Assembly: GCA_910586855.1 (NCBI GenBank) | Contig: CAJUJH010000002.1 | Coordinates: 62,001-126,000 of the forward strand | DNA length: 64,000 nt | Origin: Candidatus Gastranaerophilales bacterium | Lineage (GTDB): Bacteria > Cyanobacteriota > Vampirovibrionia > Gastranaerophilales > Gastranaerophilaceae | Reading direction: 5' to 3' | Shown: piece after piece, positions 8,305 through 18,140 of the stretch | Layout: the number at the start of each line of letters is the position of its first letter | How positions within the stretch are numbered: position 1 is the stretch's first letter | Position numbers and translations under genes: made by a program | Notes under the pieces: model-generated | What the model saw: the letters and a program-made list of their open reading frames with translations, nothing else | What the model was told of the DNA's origin: nothing | Database searches by the model: none

Positions 8305-10264
8305 AAATGTATTAATAATGGCTTCAGGCAACGGTTCTAACTTTGAAGCTATCGTAAAATACTTTATAGATAAGGGTTTAAAGGATAGGGTTTGCTTCGA
8401 ACTTTTAACGGATAAAAAGGATGCAAATGTTATAAAAAGGGCTCAAAAGCTTGGGGTGCCTTATTTTTATGTTGAATTTGAAAATTTGTATGATTTTTTA
8501 AAAAACCGTAAATATGATTTATACGTTTTAGCAGGTTATATGCGGATTTTGCCTGAAAAAATCCTGAAATTAGCTGCTGCATCTGATGATACAGGTGAGG
8601 GCTACCAAAATAAATTTATAAATATTCATCCTTCACTTTTACCGAAATTCAAGGGCAAAGATGCAATTCAAAGGGTGCATGAAGCAGGTGTTAAAAAAAC
8701 CGGGGTTACGGTGCATTTTGTAACAAAAAATGTTGATTCCGGGAAAATTATTACTCAAAAAGAAATTGAAATAGGTAAAAAAACGCTCACAGAGCTTGAA
8801 GAAGCTATACACAAAATTGAGCACAAAATATACCCTGAAGTAGTTGAAAATTTGCTTTTCAAAAAAAATATTCTTCTTTTGGGCGGAGGGGGGCGCGAGC
8901 ATGTACTGGCGCGAAAGCTTGTTAAATCGCCATTTTTGAATCAATTATACCTTGCAAAACCAAATGACGGGTTTAAAGATTTAGGGGTTACCATTGATTT
9001 TCCAACAACGGAAAATATTGGTGCCGATTATCAAATGCTTGCAAAGAAGGCGCATGCATTGAATATTGATTTGCTTATTGTTGGTCCTGAAAACCCTTTG
9101 TTTGATGGGATTGTAGATATTTTTACAAAAGAAGGAATCAAATGTATTGGAGCAGATAAAAAATGGGCAAGGCTTGAGGGGTCAAAATCTTTTGCAAAAA
9201 TTTTTATGGAAAAAAATGGTATAAAAACTGCTGATTACAAGGTTTTAGAAGATATCGCATCTGTTTTAAAAAGCAAAGCTAAAATTAAAGAGGCGCTTGA
9301 ATATTTTAAAACTAAAGGTAAAATCCCTCCTGTAATTAAGGCAGATGGTGCAGCGCTCGGGAAAGGCGTACACCTTCCTAATACGTTTGAAGAAGCTGAA
9401 AGCGAGATTGAATCCTTTCTGGGCGGTAAATTTGGCGATGCTTCAAAAAAGATTGTTTTAGAAGAGAGGCTTTTTGGAAGAGAAATTTCCATCATTTCCC
9501 TCTGGGATGGAAATACACTTCTTTCATTTCCCCCTGCTTTAGATTATAAAAGGCTTTTAGATAATGACAAAGGAGCAAATACAGGCGGGATGGGCGCTAT
9601 TGCCCCAAGCAAGATTTCTGCAAAAGAAAAGAAACAAATTACAGAGTATCTAAATACTTTAAAAACAGCGTTAATAAAGGAAAAAGCTGATTTTACCGGG
9701 ATTATTTATTCAGGACTTATTTTAACAAAAGATGGCGTATATGTTTTAGAATACAATATGCGCTTTGGAGACCCTGAAACTCAAGTCCTGCTTGAATTAT
9801 TGGATATTTCCCGCGGGGTGGATTTACTTGATATTTTTATAAAAATGAGCCAAAAACGCCTTAATGAAATTGACTTAAAATTTAAGCGCAAAAAAGCTTT
9901 CTGTCTTGTTCTTGCTTCATCAGGCTATCCTGAAAACCCTAAAAAAGGCAGTATTATAGCAAATTTAAACTCAGCAAAAAAATATGGCTGCAAAATTTAT
10001 TTTGCAGGGGTGAAATGTACTGCAAATACAGGCTTGCATACTGCTTTAAATAAACTGACATTATCTGCACAGGAAGCGCAATACAATTTTACTGCAGATT
10101 CTAAAACAGATTTAATAACGAATGGCGGGCGTGTTTTAAATATAGTAAAATCAGGTGTAAATAGCAAAAAGATTCTGGATGATATCTATAAAACTGCACA
10201 AGATATAGATTTTGACGGAAAAATATATAGAAAAGATATTGGATATGACAAGCAAAATACTTAA
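8276..10264 (+). CDS. purN-purD: PurN-PurD fusion: GAR formyltransferase plus GAR synthetase
   Basis: This 662-residue protein joins two purine enzymes. Residues 1-195 are a GAR transformylase with the active-site residues Asn116, His118 (NIHPSLLPKFKG) and Asp154 (NVDSGKII). Residues 196-662 are a GAR synthetase: the N-domain begins LLGGGGREHVLARKL at 201, followed by an ATP-grasp domain. No stop or restart lies between them. It thus covers steps 2 and 3, and with PurSQL and PurM completes steps 2 to 5 in one operon. Separate genes are usual in bacteria; fusions of these activities are best known from eukaryotic GARS-AIRS-GART. The ATG at 8276 is preferred because the next methionine falls inside the PurN fold. 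Confidence 0.93.
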   Translation: MTKERYLKVKNVLIMASGNGSNFEAIVKYFIDKGLKDRVCFELLTDKKDANVIKRAQKLGVPYFYVEFENLYDFLKNRKYDLYVLAGYMRILPEKILKLAAASDDTGEGYQNKFINIHPSLLPKFKGKDAIQRVHEAGVKKTGVTVHFVTKNVDSGKIITQKEIEIGKKTLTELEEAIHKIEHKIYPEVVENLLFKKNILLLGGGGREHVLARKLVKSPFLNQLYLAKPNDGFKDLGVTIDFPTTENIGADYQMLAKKAHALNIDLLIVGPENPLFDGIVDIFTKEGIKCIGADKKWARLEGSKSFAKIFMEKNGIKTADYKVLEDIASVLKSKAKIKEALEYFKTKGKIPPVIKADGAALGKGVHLPNTFEEAESEIESFLGGKFGDASKKIVLEERLFGREISIISLWDGNTLLSFPPALDYKRLLDNDKGANTGGMGAIAPSKISAKEKKQITEYLNTLKTALIKEKADFTGIIYSGLILTKDGVYVLEYNMRFGDPETQVLLELLDISRGVDLLDIFIKMSQKRLNEIDLKFKRKKAFCLVLASSGYPENPKKGSIIANLNSAKKYGCKIYFAGVKCTANTGLHTALNKLTLSAQEAQYNFTADSKTDLITNGGRVLNIVKSGVNSKKILDDIYKTAQDIDFDGKIYRKDIGYDKQNT

Positions 10265-10375
10265 GGTTGCTTCCAGCCTAATTTGCAGCATTAAATAAAA
10301 TAGCAAGCAAATTTATTTAGGAACCTTATATTTAAACAAATGTGTATGTATTTAAGAAAAGGTAAAAGGTAGAAA

Positions 10376-10672
10376 ATGAATATTACAAAAATTACAAATA
10401 AAACAATTCAACCGGGAATAAGTTCGCATAATAATACTGCAAGAAATTTAAAATTCTTTCAACAGCAAATTAAACACTTGCGAAAACTTGATACAACAGA
10501 TATTCTTGCTACAGAAGTACCCAGTATAATGGCTGGTAAAAATCAAATGTTTGCCTCTTTTGAGGAGTTTGAAGTTGCTTTAAAGAAAGCAAATTCAAAT
10601 AAAATTTTAACAGCAGCAAGGGAATTATTGGATTCTGCTGCGACAAAGCTTGCGAAAATATTTAAAAAATAA
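10376..10672 (+). CDS. small unknown protein, 98 aa
   Basis: I do not recognise this gene. The predicted protein is basic at the C-terminus, without a signal peptide or membrane segment. Its last third (EFEVALKKANSNK to KLAKIFKK) looks helical and amphipathic. An AAAGGTAG ribosome site precedes the ATG at suitable distance, and a pair of hairpins follows the stop, which supports a real transcript. It lies 111 bp after the purine operon and converges on rpsR. Confidence 0.55.
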   Translation: MNITKITNKTIQPGISSHNNTARNLKFFQQQIKHLRKLDTTDILATEVPSIMAGKNQMFASFEEFEVALKKANSNKILTAARELLDSAATKLAKIFKK

Positions 10673-10682
10673 TTGATACAAT

Positions 10683-10714
10683 TAAATGCTGTTGCAGAAC
10701 TGTGACAGCATTTA
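10683..10714 (+). terminator. hairpin after the 98-aa gene
   Basis: Arms 10683-10692 and 10705-10714 pair over 10 bp around a 12-base loop, ten bases beyond the stop codon. The stem continues weakly inward. The sequence after it is AT-rich but has no clear T run. Confidence 0.4.
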
Positions 10715-10735
10715 AAATATTTATACTTAAAAAAA

Positions 10736-10764
10736 TTAAAAGCCCTGAATTTCAGGGCTTTTAA
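10736..10764. terminator. bidirectional terminator between the 98-aa gene and rpsR
   Basis: Bases 10736-10749 and 10751-10764 are perfect reverse complements, with a GC core (GCCCTGAA/TTCAGGGC) flanked by A and T runs on both sides. It can end transcription from both converging units. Confidence 0.8.
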
Positions 10765-10789
10765 AATAATATACTTAAAAACTTTAATT

Positions 10790-11026
10790 CTAGTTTTCAA
10801 ATACATATCCGATAATAGCAGCTTCTCTGCTTCTTTTAACAGCATTTGAAAGCATTCTTTGGTGATATGCGCAGTTGCCTGTTATTCTTCTTGGAAGAAT
10901 TTTTCCTGCTTCTGATAAGAATCTTCTTAATTTTGAAGCATCTTTATAATCTAAAGCTGTAACTTTATCAGCGCAAAAGCTGCAGTTTTTCTTTTTTTTG
11001 TTGTCTTTCAATGATTCTCTTGCCAT
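10790..11026 (-). CDS. rpsR: 30S ribosomal protein bS18
   Basis: This 78-residue basic protein has the bS18 core DYKDASKLRRFLSEAGKILPRRITG and the NCAYHQRMLSNAVKRSREAA end. It binds bS6 and 16S rRNA in the small subunit platform. The N-terminal CSFC pair is common in the family. It is the last gene of the rpsF-ssb-rpsR operon on the minus strand, 78 bp after ssb. Confidence 0.96.
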   Translation of the reverse strand: MARESLKDNKKKKNCSFCADKVTALDYKDASKLRRFLSEAGKILPRRITGNCAYHQRMLSNAVKRSREAAIIGYVFEN

Positions 11027-11104
11027 TATATTTTTCCTTTTCTTATTTTTCTTAACTTTTCTAAAATCCTTATTTCAAAAGTTATAAGGCCTTTTTATAT
11101 TATT

Positions 11105-11569
11105 CTAAAACGGAATTTCATCTTCGTCAATTAAGTCTTCTGAAATTTCATCAACTGCAAATTGAACTATATCACTGCTTTTTGGGGTTTCAACCGGCTT
11201 TGAAACAGGGGCACTTGCCGGCATCTGGTTGAAACCTGCGCCTGATGGCATAAAGCCGTTATCTGCCAAAATAATTTTTTCAATGCTTGAAGCATTGATT
11301 TCAAATATTTTTCTGTCTTTACCGTTTGTACTTTTTACGTTTGCAGTCTGCAATCTGCCGTCTACAAGAACGCAATCACCTTCTTTAACAGTATCGGCTG
11401 CTCTATCTGCTAAGCCCCCCCAAGCCATAATGCGGATAAGGGTCTCTTCCTGCGAAAAAGAATCGCTGACTGCAATTACAAAACTTGTTAGTGCAATATT
11501 ATTCTGCGTAAATCTTTTTTCAGGTGCTTTGGTTATTTTGCCTGTTACAGTGATTTTAGCAAGCGTCAT
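11105..11569 (-). CDS. ssb: single-stranded DNA-binding protein
   Basis: This 154-residue SSB has an N-terminal OB-fold (MTLAKITVTGKITKAPEKRF to about 105), a flexible Pro/Ser-rich linker and the acidic tip DEDEIPF that binds partner proteins. It coats single-stranded DNA during replication, repair and recombination. It sits between rpsF and rpsR, the classic order, with only one base between the rpsF stop and this ATG. Confidence 0.95.
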   Translation of the reverse strand: MTLAKITVTGKITKAPEKRFTQNNIALTSFVIAVSDSFSQEETLIRIMAWGGLADRAADTVKEGDCVLVDGRLQTANVKSTNGKDRKIFEINASSIEKIILADNGFMPSGAGFNQMPASAPVSKPVETPKSSDIVQFAVDEISEDLIDEDEIPF

Positions 11570-11570
11570 C

Positions 11571-11861
11571 TTATGCCTTCTTTACTTCTGTAAACATAGT
11601 TCTGATAACGTTTTCGTTTAATTTTAAATTGCGTTTAAATTCAACAATTTTATCAGCCGGGATGTTCATTTTTTGAACAACCATAAAGCCGTCTCTAAAG
11701 CCTTGAACATCATAAGCAAGCTTTTTTCTACCTAATTTTTCAGTTTCTAAAATGCTGCCGCCAAGAGAGCTAACAGTTTCTTCAATTTTTGCTGTAACTT
11801 TATCTGCTTCATCATTGTCCAGATTAGGTTTAATGGTAGTAAGCAGTTCATATTTTTTCAT
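11571..11861 (-). CDS. rpsF: 30S ribosomal protein bS6
   Basis: This 96-residue ribosomal protein begins MKKYELLTTIKPNLD, typical of bS6, which partners bS18. The frame is open further upstream to 11912, but the ATG at 11861 has an AAGGAG site 7-8 bases away and gives the family's normal N-terminus, so I chose it. It is the first gene of the operon. Confidence 0.95.
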   Translation of the reverse strand: MKKYELLTTIKPNLDNDEADKVTAKIEETVSSLGGSILETEKLGRKKLAYDVQGFRDGFMVVQKMNIPADKIVEFKRNLKLNENVIRTMFTEVKKA

Positions 11862-11938
11862 TTTTGTCTCCTTAATGTAAGTGTAAGTGTAAAAAAATCC
11901 TATCACAAACATTTTTCAGATACAAGAAAAAGATTAAG

Positions 11939-12751
11939 TTATTTATACCAAACCCCGGAAAATACTCTCTGTGCATCGCCCGTCATAAAGACGTTTCCGC
12001 CCTCCTGATACTGGATGGAAAGCTCTCCGCCGGGCAAAATTACATTTACTTCTTCATCCAAAAGTCCCTTTTTTACCCCGAGAGCAACGCTGGCGCAAGC
12101 CCCTGTACCGCAGGCAAGAGTAATGCCGCAGCCTCTTTCCCAAACATCTATTTTAATTTTTTTTCTGGATTTTATTTCAACAAATTCCACATTTGTTTTT
12201 TCAGGGAAAAGCGGTGAAACTTCAATCGCAGGACCAATTTCAGCAGCAAGTTTTTTAGTGTCTCCGTCTGTAAATATGACACAGTGCGGGTTTCCCATAC
12301 TAACCGCAGAAGCTCGAAAGCCTTCAACCTCAAAATCAAAGACATCAAGGGCTTTTGTCGGGATTTTTGCGGCATCAAAAATAGGCGTGCCCATATTTAC
12401 GCATACTTTTCCTGTTTCAAGAATCTCTGGAATTATCACTCCTGCAAGGGTTTGCACGGAGAACTTATGTTTTTCTATAATGCCTTTATCATGAACGTAT
12501 TTTGCAAAGCATCTCATGCCATTTCCGCACATTTGTGCTATTGAGCCGTCCGAATTATAAAATTTCCAAGCTATATCTACGTTTTCAGCGCTTGGTGTTC
12601 TATCAAATTTTACGGCAGAAAATATCCCATCTGCCCCGATTCCAAAATTTCTATCACACAATTTTTTGGCTAAATCACTTGTGGCATCAGCGTTTTCAAG
12701 AATTATAAAATCGTTGCCCAGCCCTTGCCATTTTTCAAATTTTATATCCAT
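11939..12751 (-). CDS. dapF: diaminopimelate epimerase
   Basis: This 270-residue cofactor-independent racemase converts LL- to meso-diaminopimelate for lysine and peptidoglycan. Both catalytic cysteines are visible: Cys75 in MCGNGMRC and Cys214 in ACGTGACA. The opening FEKWQGLGNDFII is characteristic. The window also encodes meso-DAP dehydrogenase at 23446, an alternative route to the same product. Confidence 0.95.
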   Translation of the reverse strand: MDIKFEKWQGLGNDFIILENADATSDLAKKLCDRNFGIGADGIFSAVKFDRTPSAENVDIAWKFYNSDGSIAQMCGNGMRCFAKYVHDKGIIEKHKFSVQTLAGVIIPEILETGKVCVNMGTPIFDAAKIPTKALDVFDFEVEGFRASAVSMGNPHCVIFTDGDTKKLAAEIGPAIEVSPLFPEKTNVEFVEIKSRKKIKIDVWERGCGITLACGTGACASVALGVKKGLLDEEVNVILPGGELSIQYQEGGNVFMTGDAQRVFSGVWYK

Positions 12752-12819
12752 TTTATCCTCAAATAACAGCTATTTTAAGCCGATTTTACTGCAATTTTAA
12801 AGAAAAATCAATGAAAACT

Positions 12820-14235
12820 TTACATTTGTAACAGTTCAATTTCAATCTCAAAACTTCGTTTCCAGGGTAAAAAATATTTTGCTGCGAATTTGCAATCTAA
12901 AAATTTTGAAATTTTATCTTCATAGTGTTGAAATTCTGCTATATTTGCTTTTAAGCCTTCTTCAAAATCTGTATAGCCTTCCCTTACTGCTTTTCGAATG
13001 TTTGCCTGATACGCCCAATCATCTAAAAACCTGACTGCCATCAGGTGCTTAAATGCTGCAGGATTAAATGTGCCGCTTTTCTTTGCCAGATAGGTGTTTA
13101 GGGCAATACACAGAGCGCTTCCTATTGTATTTGCACTTGTGTTATACGCGCTATATGCAAGTATATTAGTATTTTCCAGTTTTTTATCAGTGATTTGGCT
13201 TGCAAACTCATTATCTGACCCGTTTGCATTGTTGATATCCGCTATAAAATAAGGGGTTTTGGGAATTTGAAAATTGCTTTGAAAAGCATTAACCAAGTCT
13301 CCCAAGACTAAATCACCCTGTTCAAATTGGAAATTATTAACCACTATTGTTATTTCGGCGTTTTCTAACGCTGCAAGTTCAGCCCCTGCAAGAGATAGCT
13401 GGGATTTAACACAATTTTCCACTGAAATATCCTCATACTTTGAAATTTTGCCCTTAGAATCCGGGAAAGTATATATTGGAGCTATTTTAACATTATTGCC
13501 ATCTAAAATTGCCCGTGCAAGAAGGGTTAAGGGGATTTCATCAGCACCTGTTTTAATTATGGCATTTAGTTTTCTGCTTTTTGCCTCAGCCTCAAGAGTT
13601 TGAGCTTCTTCAACATTAAGTCCGTATTCCCCTGTATCATCTTTAGAATAAACAAGGGTATCTAAAACCCCGTCACTAAGCCAATCTAAGTACAATCTGT
13701 TAATTTCAAAGTTTCTTTTTCTTGTAGCAAGATAATCGTCTAAAATCTCTTCAGGCACTGTATTATAGACACAATTATACTGTTTTAGGGCACGGGATTT
13801 GTGCTGGTGGTATGAATACTCAAAAATCCTTTTGCCCCAAGGGTTCCAGTATTCTTTTTCTTCTTCATTGATGTTATTGTTTGAGATTCTCATTATGCTT
13901 GAAAAGCCAAAAACCTTTGCCTCTTTTGATTTTAAGACTTCTTTAAAAGAACCCAGCCTGTTTTTAATTGCACTAAAGTCATCATTAATTCTTCTTGAAG
14001 AAACAAGTCCGCCATAGGCTAAGGTATCAAGCGCAATAACTATATAATCAAGCTTGGGCAGTGTTTTTAGCCATTCCAATAAAGCTGAAATATCTGCCAT
14101 ATCCAACAATCCGCCTAAAAATTTTCTTTCAGGAAGATAAAGTTTTATGTCTTCATTAATGGTGCAAATCTGCTCTACGAGCGTATAGCAGATGGGTCTA
14201 TTGTCTATTGGAATTAAAGCAATTTTTTTCATCAA
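12820..14235 (-). CDS. DUF4127 family protein
   Basis: This 471-residue soluble protein begins KKIALIPIDNRPICYTLVEQI, the signature opening of DUF4127, and continues with DYIVIALDTLAYGGLVSSRR and GADEIPLTLLAR. The family has no experimentally settled role that I know of; members are found in gut and soil bacteria, often near sugar metabolism genes. No signal peptide is seen. It lies 68 bp downstream of dapF on the same strand and could be cotranscribed with it. Confidence 0.8.
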   Translation of the reverse strand: MMKKIALIPIDNRPICYTLVEQICTINEDIKLYLPERKFLGGLLDMADISALLEWLKTLPKLDYIVIALDTLAYGGLVSSRRINDDFSAIKNRLGSFKEVLKSKEAKVFGFSSIMRISNNNINEEEKEYWNPWGKRIFEYSYHQHKSRALKQYNCVYNTVPEEILDDYLATRKRNFEINRLYLDWLSDGVLDTLVYSKDDTGEYGLNVEEAQTLEAEAKSRKLNAIIKTGADEIPLTLLARAILDGNNVKIAPIYTFPDSKGKISKYEDISVENCVKSQLSLAGAELAALENAEITIVVNNFQFEQGDLVLGDLVNAFQSNFQIPKTPYFIADINNANGSDNEFASQITDKKLENTNILAYSAYNTSANTIGSALCIALNTYLAKKSGTFNPAAFKHLMAVRFLDDWAYQANIRKAVREGYTDFEEGLKANIAEFQHYEDKISKFLDCKFAAKYFLPWKRSFEIEIELLQM

Positions 14236-14354
14236 AAATTATTTTACATCAAAATCTGTTTAGTTTACAATAATTATAAAAAATAAGGGAATTTTTATTG
14301 CCTTGTAAAAAATAATAAAATACCGGGCAGCAAGGCACTTTCAGGAGTATAATT

Positions 14355-15683
14355 TTGGAATTTAATATAGAAGATATAATAAAAGTAACTGGAGCTGAAA
14401 TTCTCCATAAAACCAATACCGATGGGGAATTTAAGGTTTCAACCGATACAAGAAAAATCAGCAAAGATTTAGGTAATATAATTTATTTGCCATTGAGAGG
14501 GGAAAATTTTGACGGTCATAATTTTATAGACAAGGCCATTGAAAACGGGGCTAAGGGCTATTTTACACAGGAAAAATATAAGATAAATAAAAATGCAGAT
14601 TTTGTACTGTATGTCCAAAATACGCTTATAGCCTATCTTAAGCTTGCAAAGCATATAAGAGAAAAAATAAACCCGAAAGTTATTGCAATTACCGGTAGTT
14701 CAGGTAAAACCACCACAAAAGAAATGCTATCAAGCGTTTTAGAAACAACCTTCAAAACTCATAAGTCAAAACTCAATCATAATAATGAAATTGGGCTTTG
14801 CGAGACAATGTTTTCAATGCCTTTAGACACAGAAATTTTAGTTGTGGAAATGGGTATGAGAAATTTGGGTGAAATTCAGCTTTTGACAAGCTATTCGCTC
14901 CCTGATGCCGGTATAATAACAAATATAGGTTCTGCCCATGTTGAAAAGCTTGGCAACCAGAAAAATATTGCGATTGCTAAGTGCGAGATAGCCTCAAACC
15001 TAAAGCCTGATGGGATTTTTATAGGACAGGATTCGGAAATTTTAAACGAAACTTTGAATTATCAAGGCAAAAAGGTTTTGCCAAAACTTTCTGATTGTTC
15101 AAATATTGAGATAGAAATTGGAAAAACAGCTTTTGATTATGGTAAAACCCGCTATAATCTAAGTGTTGAAGGGGAACATAATATTGAAAATGCCCTGCTT
15201 GTAATTGAAACAGCAAAGTGGGCAGGTGTTACAACTGAAAATATTCAAAAGGGGCTTTTAAACTACAAACCTATTGAAAAGCGCTGGGAAATCACTAAAA
15301 TCGGGGATTTGACGTTTATAAACGACAGTTATAATGCAAATCCTGAGTCTATGACGGCTGTGTTAAAAACTTTTCTTTCTGTTTACAAAGCTCCTCTATG
15401 TGTGCTTTTAGGGGATATGAAAGAGCTTGGAAAAAATGAAATTGCTTATCATAAAAAAATAGGTGAATTTTTATCGTCTTATCAGGGCGTAACTCTTCTT
15501 ACTGTGGGAGAATTGGCAAAATTTATATCAAGGGCGTGCACGCTTGATTCAAAACATTTTGATAACAAACAAGAGTGTGCAAAGTATGTCAAAAACAATC
15601 TTGAGCCAAATACAACAATACTTTTGAAGGCATCAAGAAGCATGAAATTTGAAGAAATAATTGAAATGGTGAAAAATTTATGA
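14355..15683 (+). CDS. murF: UDP-MurNAc-tripeptide--D-Ala-D-Ala ligase
   Basis: This 442-residue Mur ligase adds D-Ala-D-Ala to the UDP-MurNAc-tripeptide in the cytoplasm. The ATP-binding loop is ITGSSGKTTTKE near 113, with the Mur central domain through NDSYNANPESM near 324 and a C-terminal Rossmann domain. The start is TTG, supported by AGGAG at 14343-14347 and by the absence of an in-frame ATG before conserved sequence. Its stop overlaps mraY by 4 bp. It opens the peptidoglycan cluster. Confidence 0.94.
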   Translation: MEFNIEDIIKVTGAEILHKTNTDGEFKVSTDTRKISKDLGNIIYLPLRGENFDGHNFIDKAIENGAKGYFTQEKYKINKNADFVLYVQNTLIAYLKLAKHIREKINPKVIAITGSSGKTTTKEMLSSVLETTFKTHKSKLNHNNEIGLCETMFSMPLDTEILVVEMGMRNLGEIQLLTSYSLPDAGIITNIGSAHVEKLGNQKNIAIAKCEIASNLKPDGIFIGQDSEILNETLNYQGKKVLPKLSDCSNIEIEIGKTAFDYGKTRYNLSVEGEHNIENALLVIETAKWAGVTTENIQKGLLNYKPIEKRWEITKIGDLTFINDSYNANPESMTAVLKTFLSVYKAPLCVLLGDMKELGKNEIAYHKKIGEFLSSYQGVTLLTVGELAKFISRACTLDSKHFDNKQECAKYVKNNLEPNTTILLKASRSMKFEEIIEMVKNL

Positions 15684-16663
15684 GGATGATGAGTGTTGCA
15701 GCGCTGATGACTTTGGTTTTATGCCTGCTTTTCGGCGTTCCGTATCTAGAATTTATGAAGAAAAAAATGTATGGTCAATACATTAGAGAAGAAGTGCAAA
15801 AATTGCACGCTAAAAAGAATAAAACCCCAACAACAGGCGGTGTGTTTTTAATACTGGCACTTTTAGTGGGTTCGCTCGTTGCTCTTTTTATGGCGCAAGC
15901 TATTTCAACCCGTGCAATCATAGTCCTTATGACTCTTATTTTTTATACTTTTACAGGTTTTGAAGATGATATTAAAAAGATAAAAGGCTGTCAAAATGAG
16001 GGTTTAAGCCCGAGGGCAAAATTGGCGCTTCAAATAGCTGTATCAATGCTTCCTGCTGTATACCTTGTGTATCAAGGACAGACAGAAATTACACTTTTTA
16101 ATTTACATTTGAATTTAGCCTATTTCTATCCTGTATTTGCAGTGTTTATGATAGTCGGCTCATCTAATGCAGTAAACCTCACTGACGGGCTTGACGGACT
16201 TGCCTCAGGGTGTGCATTTTTTGCATTTTTTGCATGTGCTGTTATATGTTATTTAAATTCAAATACTGACCTTGCGATTATTTCAATGGCGGCCTCTGCT
16301 GCGTGTTTAGGGTTTTTGTATTTTAATAAAAATCCTGCCAAAATATTTATGGGAGATACGGGAAGTTTGGCTTTAGGCGGGCTTTTAGCTACCATTGCCG
16401 TTATGGGCAAGTTTGAGCTTTGGCTTATTCCGATTGGGATTATTTTTATAGCTGAAACCCTATCTGTAATGCTGCAGGTGGCAAGTTTTAAACTGACAGG
16501 AAAAAGAATTTTTAAAATGAGTCCTATACATCATCATTTCGAGCTTTCAGGCTGGAATGAGAAAAAAATTGTTACCGTTTTTTCAATGATTTCTGCATTA
16601 GGCGGTATTATTGCCGTATGGGGAGTGTGCATTGGTAAAGTTTTAACAAACGGACAGCTGTAA
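15680..16663 (+). CDS. mraY: phospho-MurNAc-pentapeptide transferase
   Basis: This 327-residue integral membrane protein has about ten hydrophobic segments. It transfers phospho-MurNAc-pentapeptide to undecaprenyl phosphate, forming lipid I. Family motifs are KNKTPTTGGV near 50, NAVNLTDGLDGLASG near 163, the NPAKIFMGDTGSLALGG loop near 218 and the PIHHHFE histidines near 280. The ATG overlaps murF by 4 bp. Confidence 0.96.
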   Translation: MRMMSVAALMTLVLCLLFGVPYLEFMKKKMYGQYIREEVQKLHAKKNKTPTTGGVFLILALLVGSLVALFMAQAISTRAIIVLMTLIFYTFTGFEDDIKKIKGCQNEGLSPRAKLALQIAVSMLPAVYLVYQGQTEITLFNLHLNLAYFYPVFAVFMIVGSSNAVNLTDGLDGLASGCAFFAFFACAVICYLNSNTDLAIISMAASAACLGFLYFNKNPAKIFMGDTGSLALGGLLATIAVMGKFELWLIPIGIIFIAETLSVMLQVASFKLTGKRIFKMSPIHHHFELSGWNEKKIVTVFSMISALGGIIAVWGVCIGKVLTNGQL

Positions 16664-16694
16664 AGAATTTTAAGGGGAGTTTTAGGGGAATAAG

Positions 16695-18140
16695 ATGGAA
16701 ATTTCTGTCAATAGTTTAAAAAATGAAAAAATATTGGTCTTGGGGCTTTCTACCACAGGATTTGCGGCTGCAAAATTTTTACTCAGAGCTGGTGCTGATT
16801 GTTTTTTAAGCGATTCTAAAGAATATCCAAAAGACCCTGTGGAGGCGCAAAAGGCGGAAATTCTTAAAAATAATGGGGTAAAGTTTGAATTTGGCGGGCA
16901 TACGGAAGATTTTATAAAAGGGTCAAAATTTTGTATATTGAGCCCTTCTATTCCGCCTGAAAGTGATATTTTGGCACTTTTAGACGAATTAAATATACCA
17001 TATTTTTCTGACCTTGAACTTTCTTATTTATTAAAGCCCGAAAATGCTGAAATAGTAACCATTACAGGTACAAATGGTAAAACTACAACCACAATGTTGA
17101 CATCTCATATTCTGGGTCAGAAGTTTTTTGCTCCAGCTGCAGGAAATGTTGGGGTTTCTCCGTTGGATTATCTTTGCTTTGAAAATTTTATAGACAATAA
17201 AGAACTTTGCGCTGAGCAAAACAAGGGTGATAATACGGCTAAAAGCCCTGATTTTCTTGTAATTGAGGCAAGTTCTTACCAATTACACTATACAGGTGCT
17301 TTTTCTCCTGATATGGCGGTATTTTGCAACCTTACCCCGGACCATATAAATTGGCATAAAAATATTGAAAATTATTTTTATGATAAGGCAAAAATGTATG
17401 ATAGAATGGGCGAAAATCAGCATGCTATCTTAAATTTAAACGATGATGCGGTAAAAAATATTAAAACAAAAGCAAAAATCCATTTCTTTGCACTTGAGGA
17501 TAAATATGAGGAGCTGCAAAATATAGATGGAGCTATAGATAGAGCTTCTTATATAAAAGGCGGGAAAGTTTATTACGGAAATGAAGAAATTATAAACACT
17601 GATGAGGTGCCGATTGTGGGTAATCATAATCTGCAAAATGTAATGTGTGCAGTAATTTCAGCTAAAATTGCAGGGCTTGATAATGAAACAATTAAAAAAG
17701 GAATTAAAACATTTAAAGCCCCAAAACACCGCTGCGAGCTAATTATAACTAAAAATGGAATATCTTATTACAATGATTCGAAGGCAACAAATCCTGAAGC
17801 ATCAATTGTTGCAATAGGTGCATTTGATGGCAAAAAGGTATCGCTTATTGCGGGGGGGCGGGATAAAAATACTTCACTGGATGAATTTTCCAAACTCATT
17901 AAAGAGAAGATTGATAAGGTTGTTTTAATAGGTGAAGCTGCTGAGCGCTTTAATGATGCCCTTAAAGATGCAGGTTTTAGCAATATTGTTTTTGCGGATA
18001 CACTTTCTGATGCAATTGATAAAGCGGAAGAAGGAAACCCTGATGTAGTACTATTTTCACCGGCATGTGCCAGCTTTGATATGTTTAAAAACTATGAGAT
18101 GAGAGGGGATGCTTTCAGGGATTATGTATTATCAAGGTAA
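16695..18140 (+). CDS. murD: UDP-MurNAc-L-alanine--D-glutamate ligase
   Basis: This 481-residue Mur ligase adds D-glutamate to UDP-MurNAc-L-Ala. The N-domain starts KILVLGLSTTGFAAAKFL, the ATP loop is ITGTNGKTTTT near 118, and the C-domain includes YYNDSKATNPEA and IAGGRDKN. It is somewhat longer than the usual 440-450 because of small insertions near residues 160-185. AGGGGA precedes the ATG. It overlaps ftsW at its 3' end. Confidence 0.94.
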   Translation: MEISVNSLKNEKILVLGLSTTGFAAAKFLLRAGADCFLSDSKEYPKDPVEAQKAEILKNNGVKFEFGGHTEDFIKGSKFCILSPSIPPESDILALLDELNIPYFSDLELSYLLKPENAEIVTITGTNGKTTTTMLTSHILGQKFFAPAAGNVGVSPLDYLCFENFIDNKELCAEQNKGDNTAKSPDFLVIEASSYQLHYTGAFSPDMAVFCNLTPDHINWHKNIENYFYDKAKMYDRMGENQHAILNLNDDAVKNIKTKAKIHFFALEDKYEELQNIDGAIDRASYIKGGKVYYGNEEIINTDEVPIVGNHNLQNVMCAVISAKIAGLDNETIKKGIKTFKAPKHRCELIITKNGISYYNDSKATNPEASIVAIGAFDGKKVSLIAGGRDKNTSLDEFSKLIKEKIDKVVLIGEAAERFNDALKDAGFSNIVFADTLSDAIDKAEEGNPDVVLFSPACASFDMFKNYEMRGDAFRDYVLSR

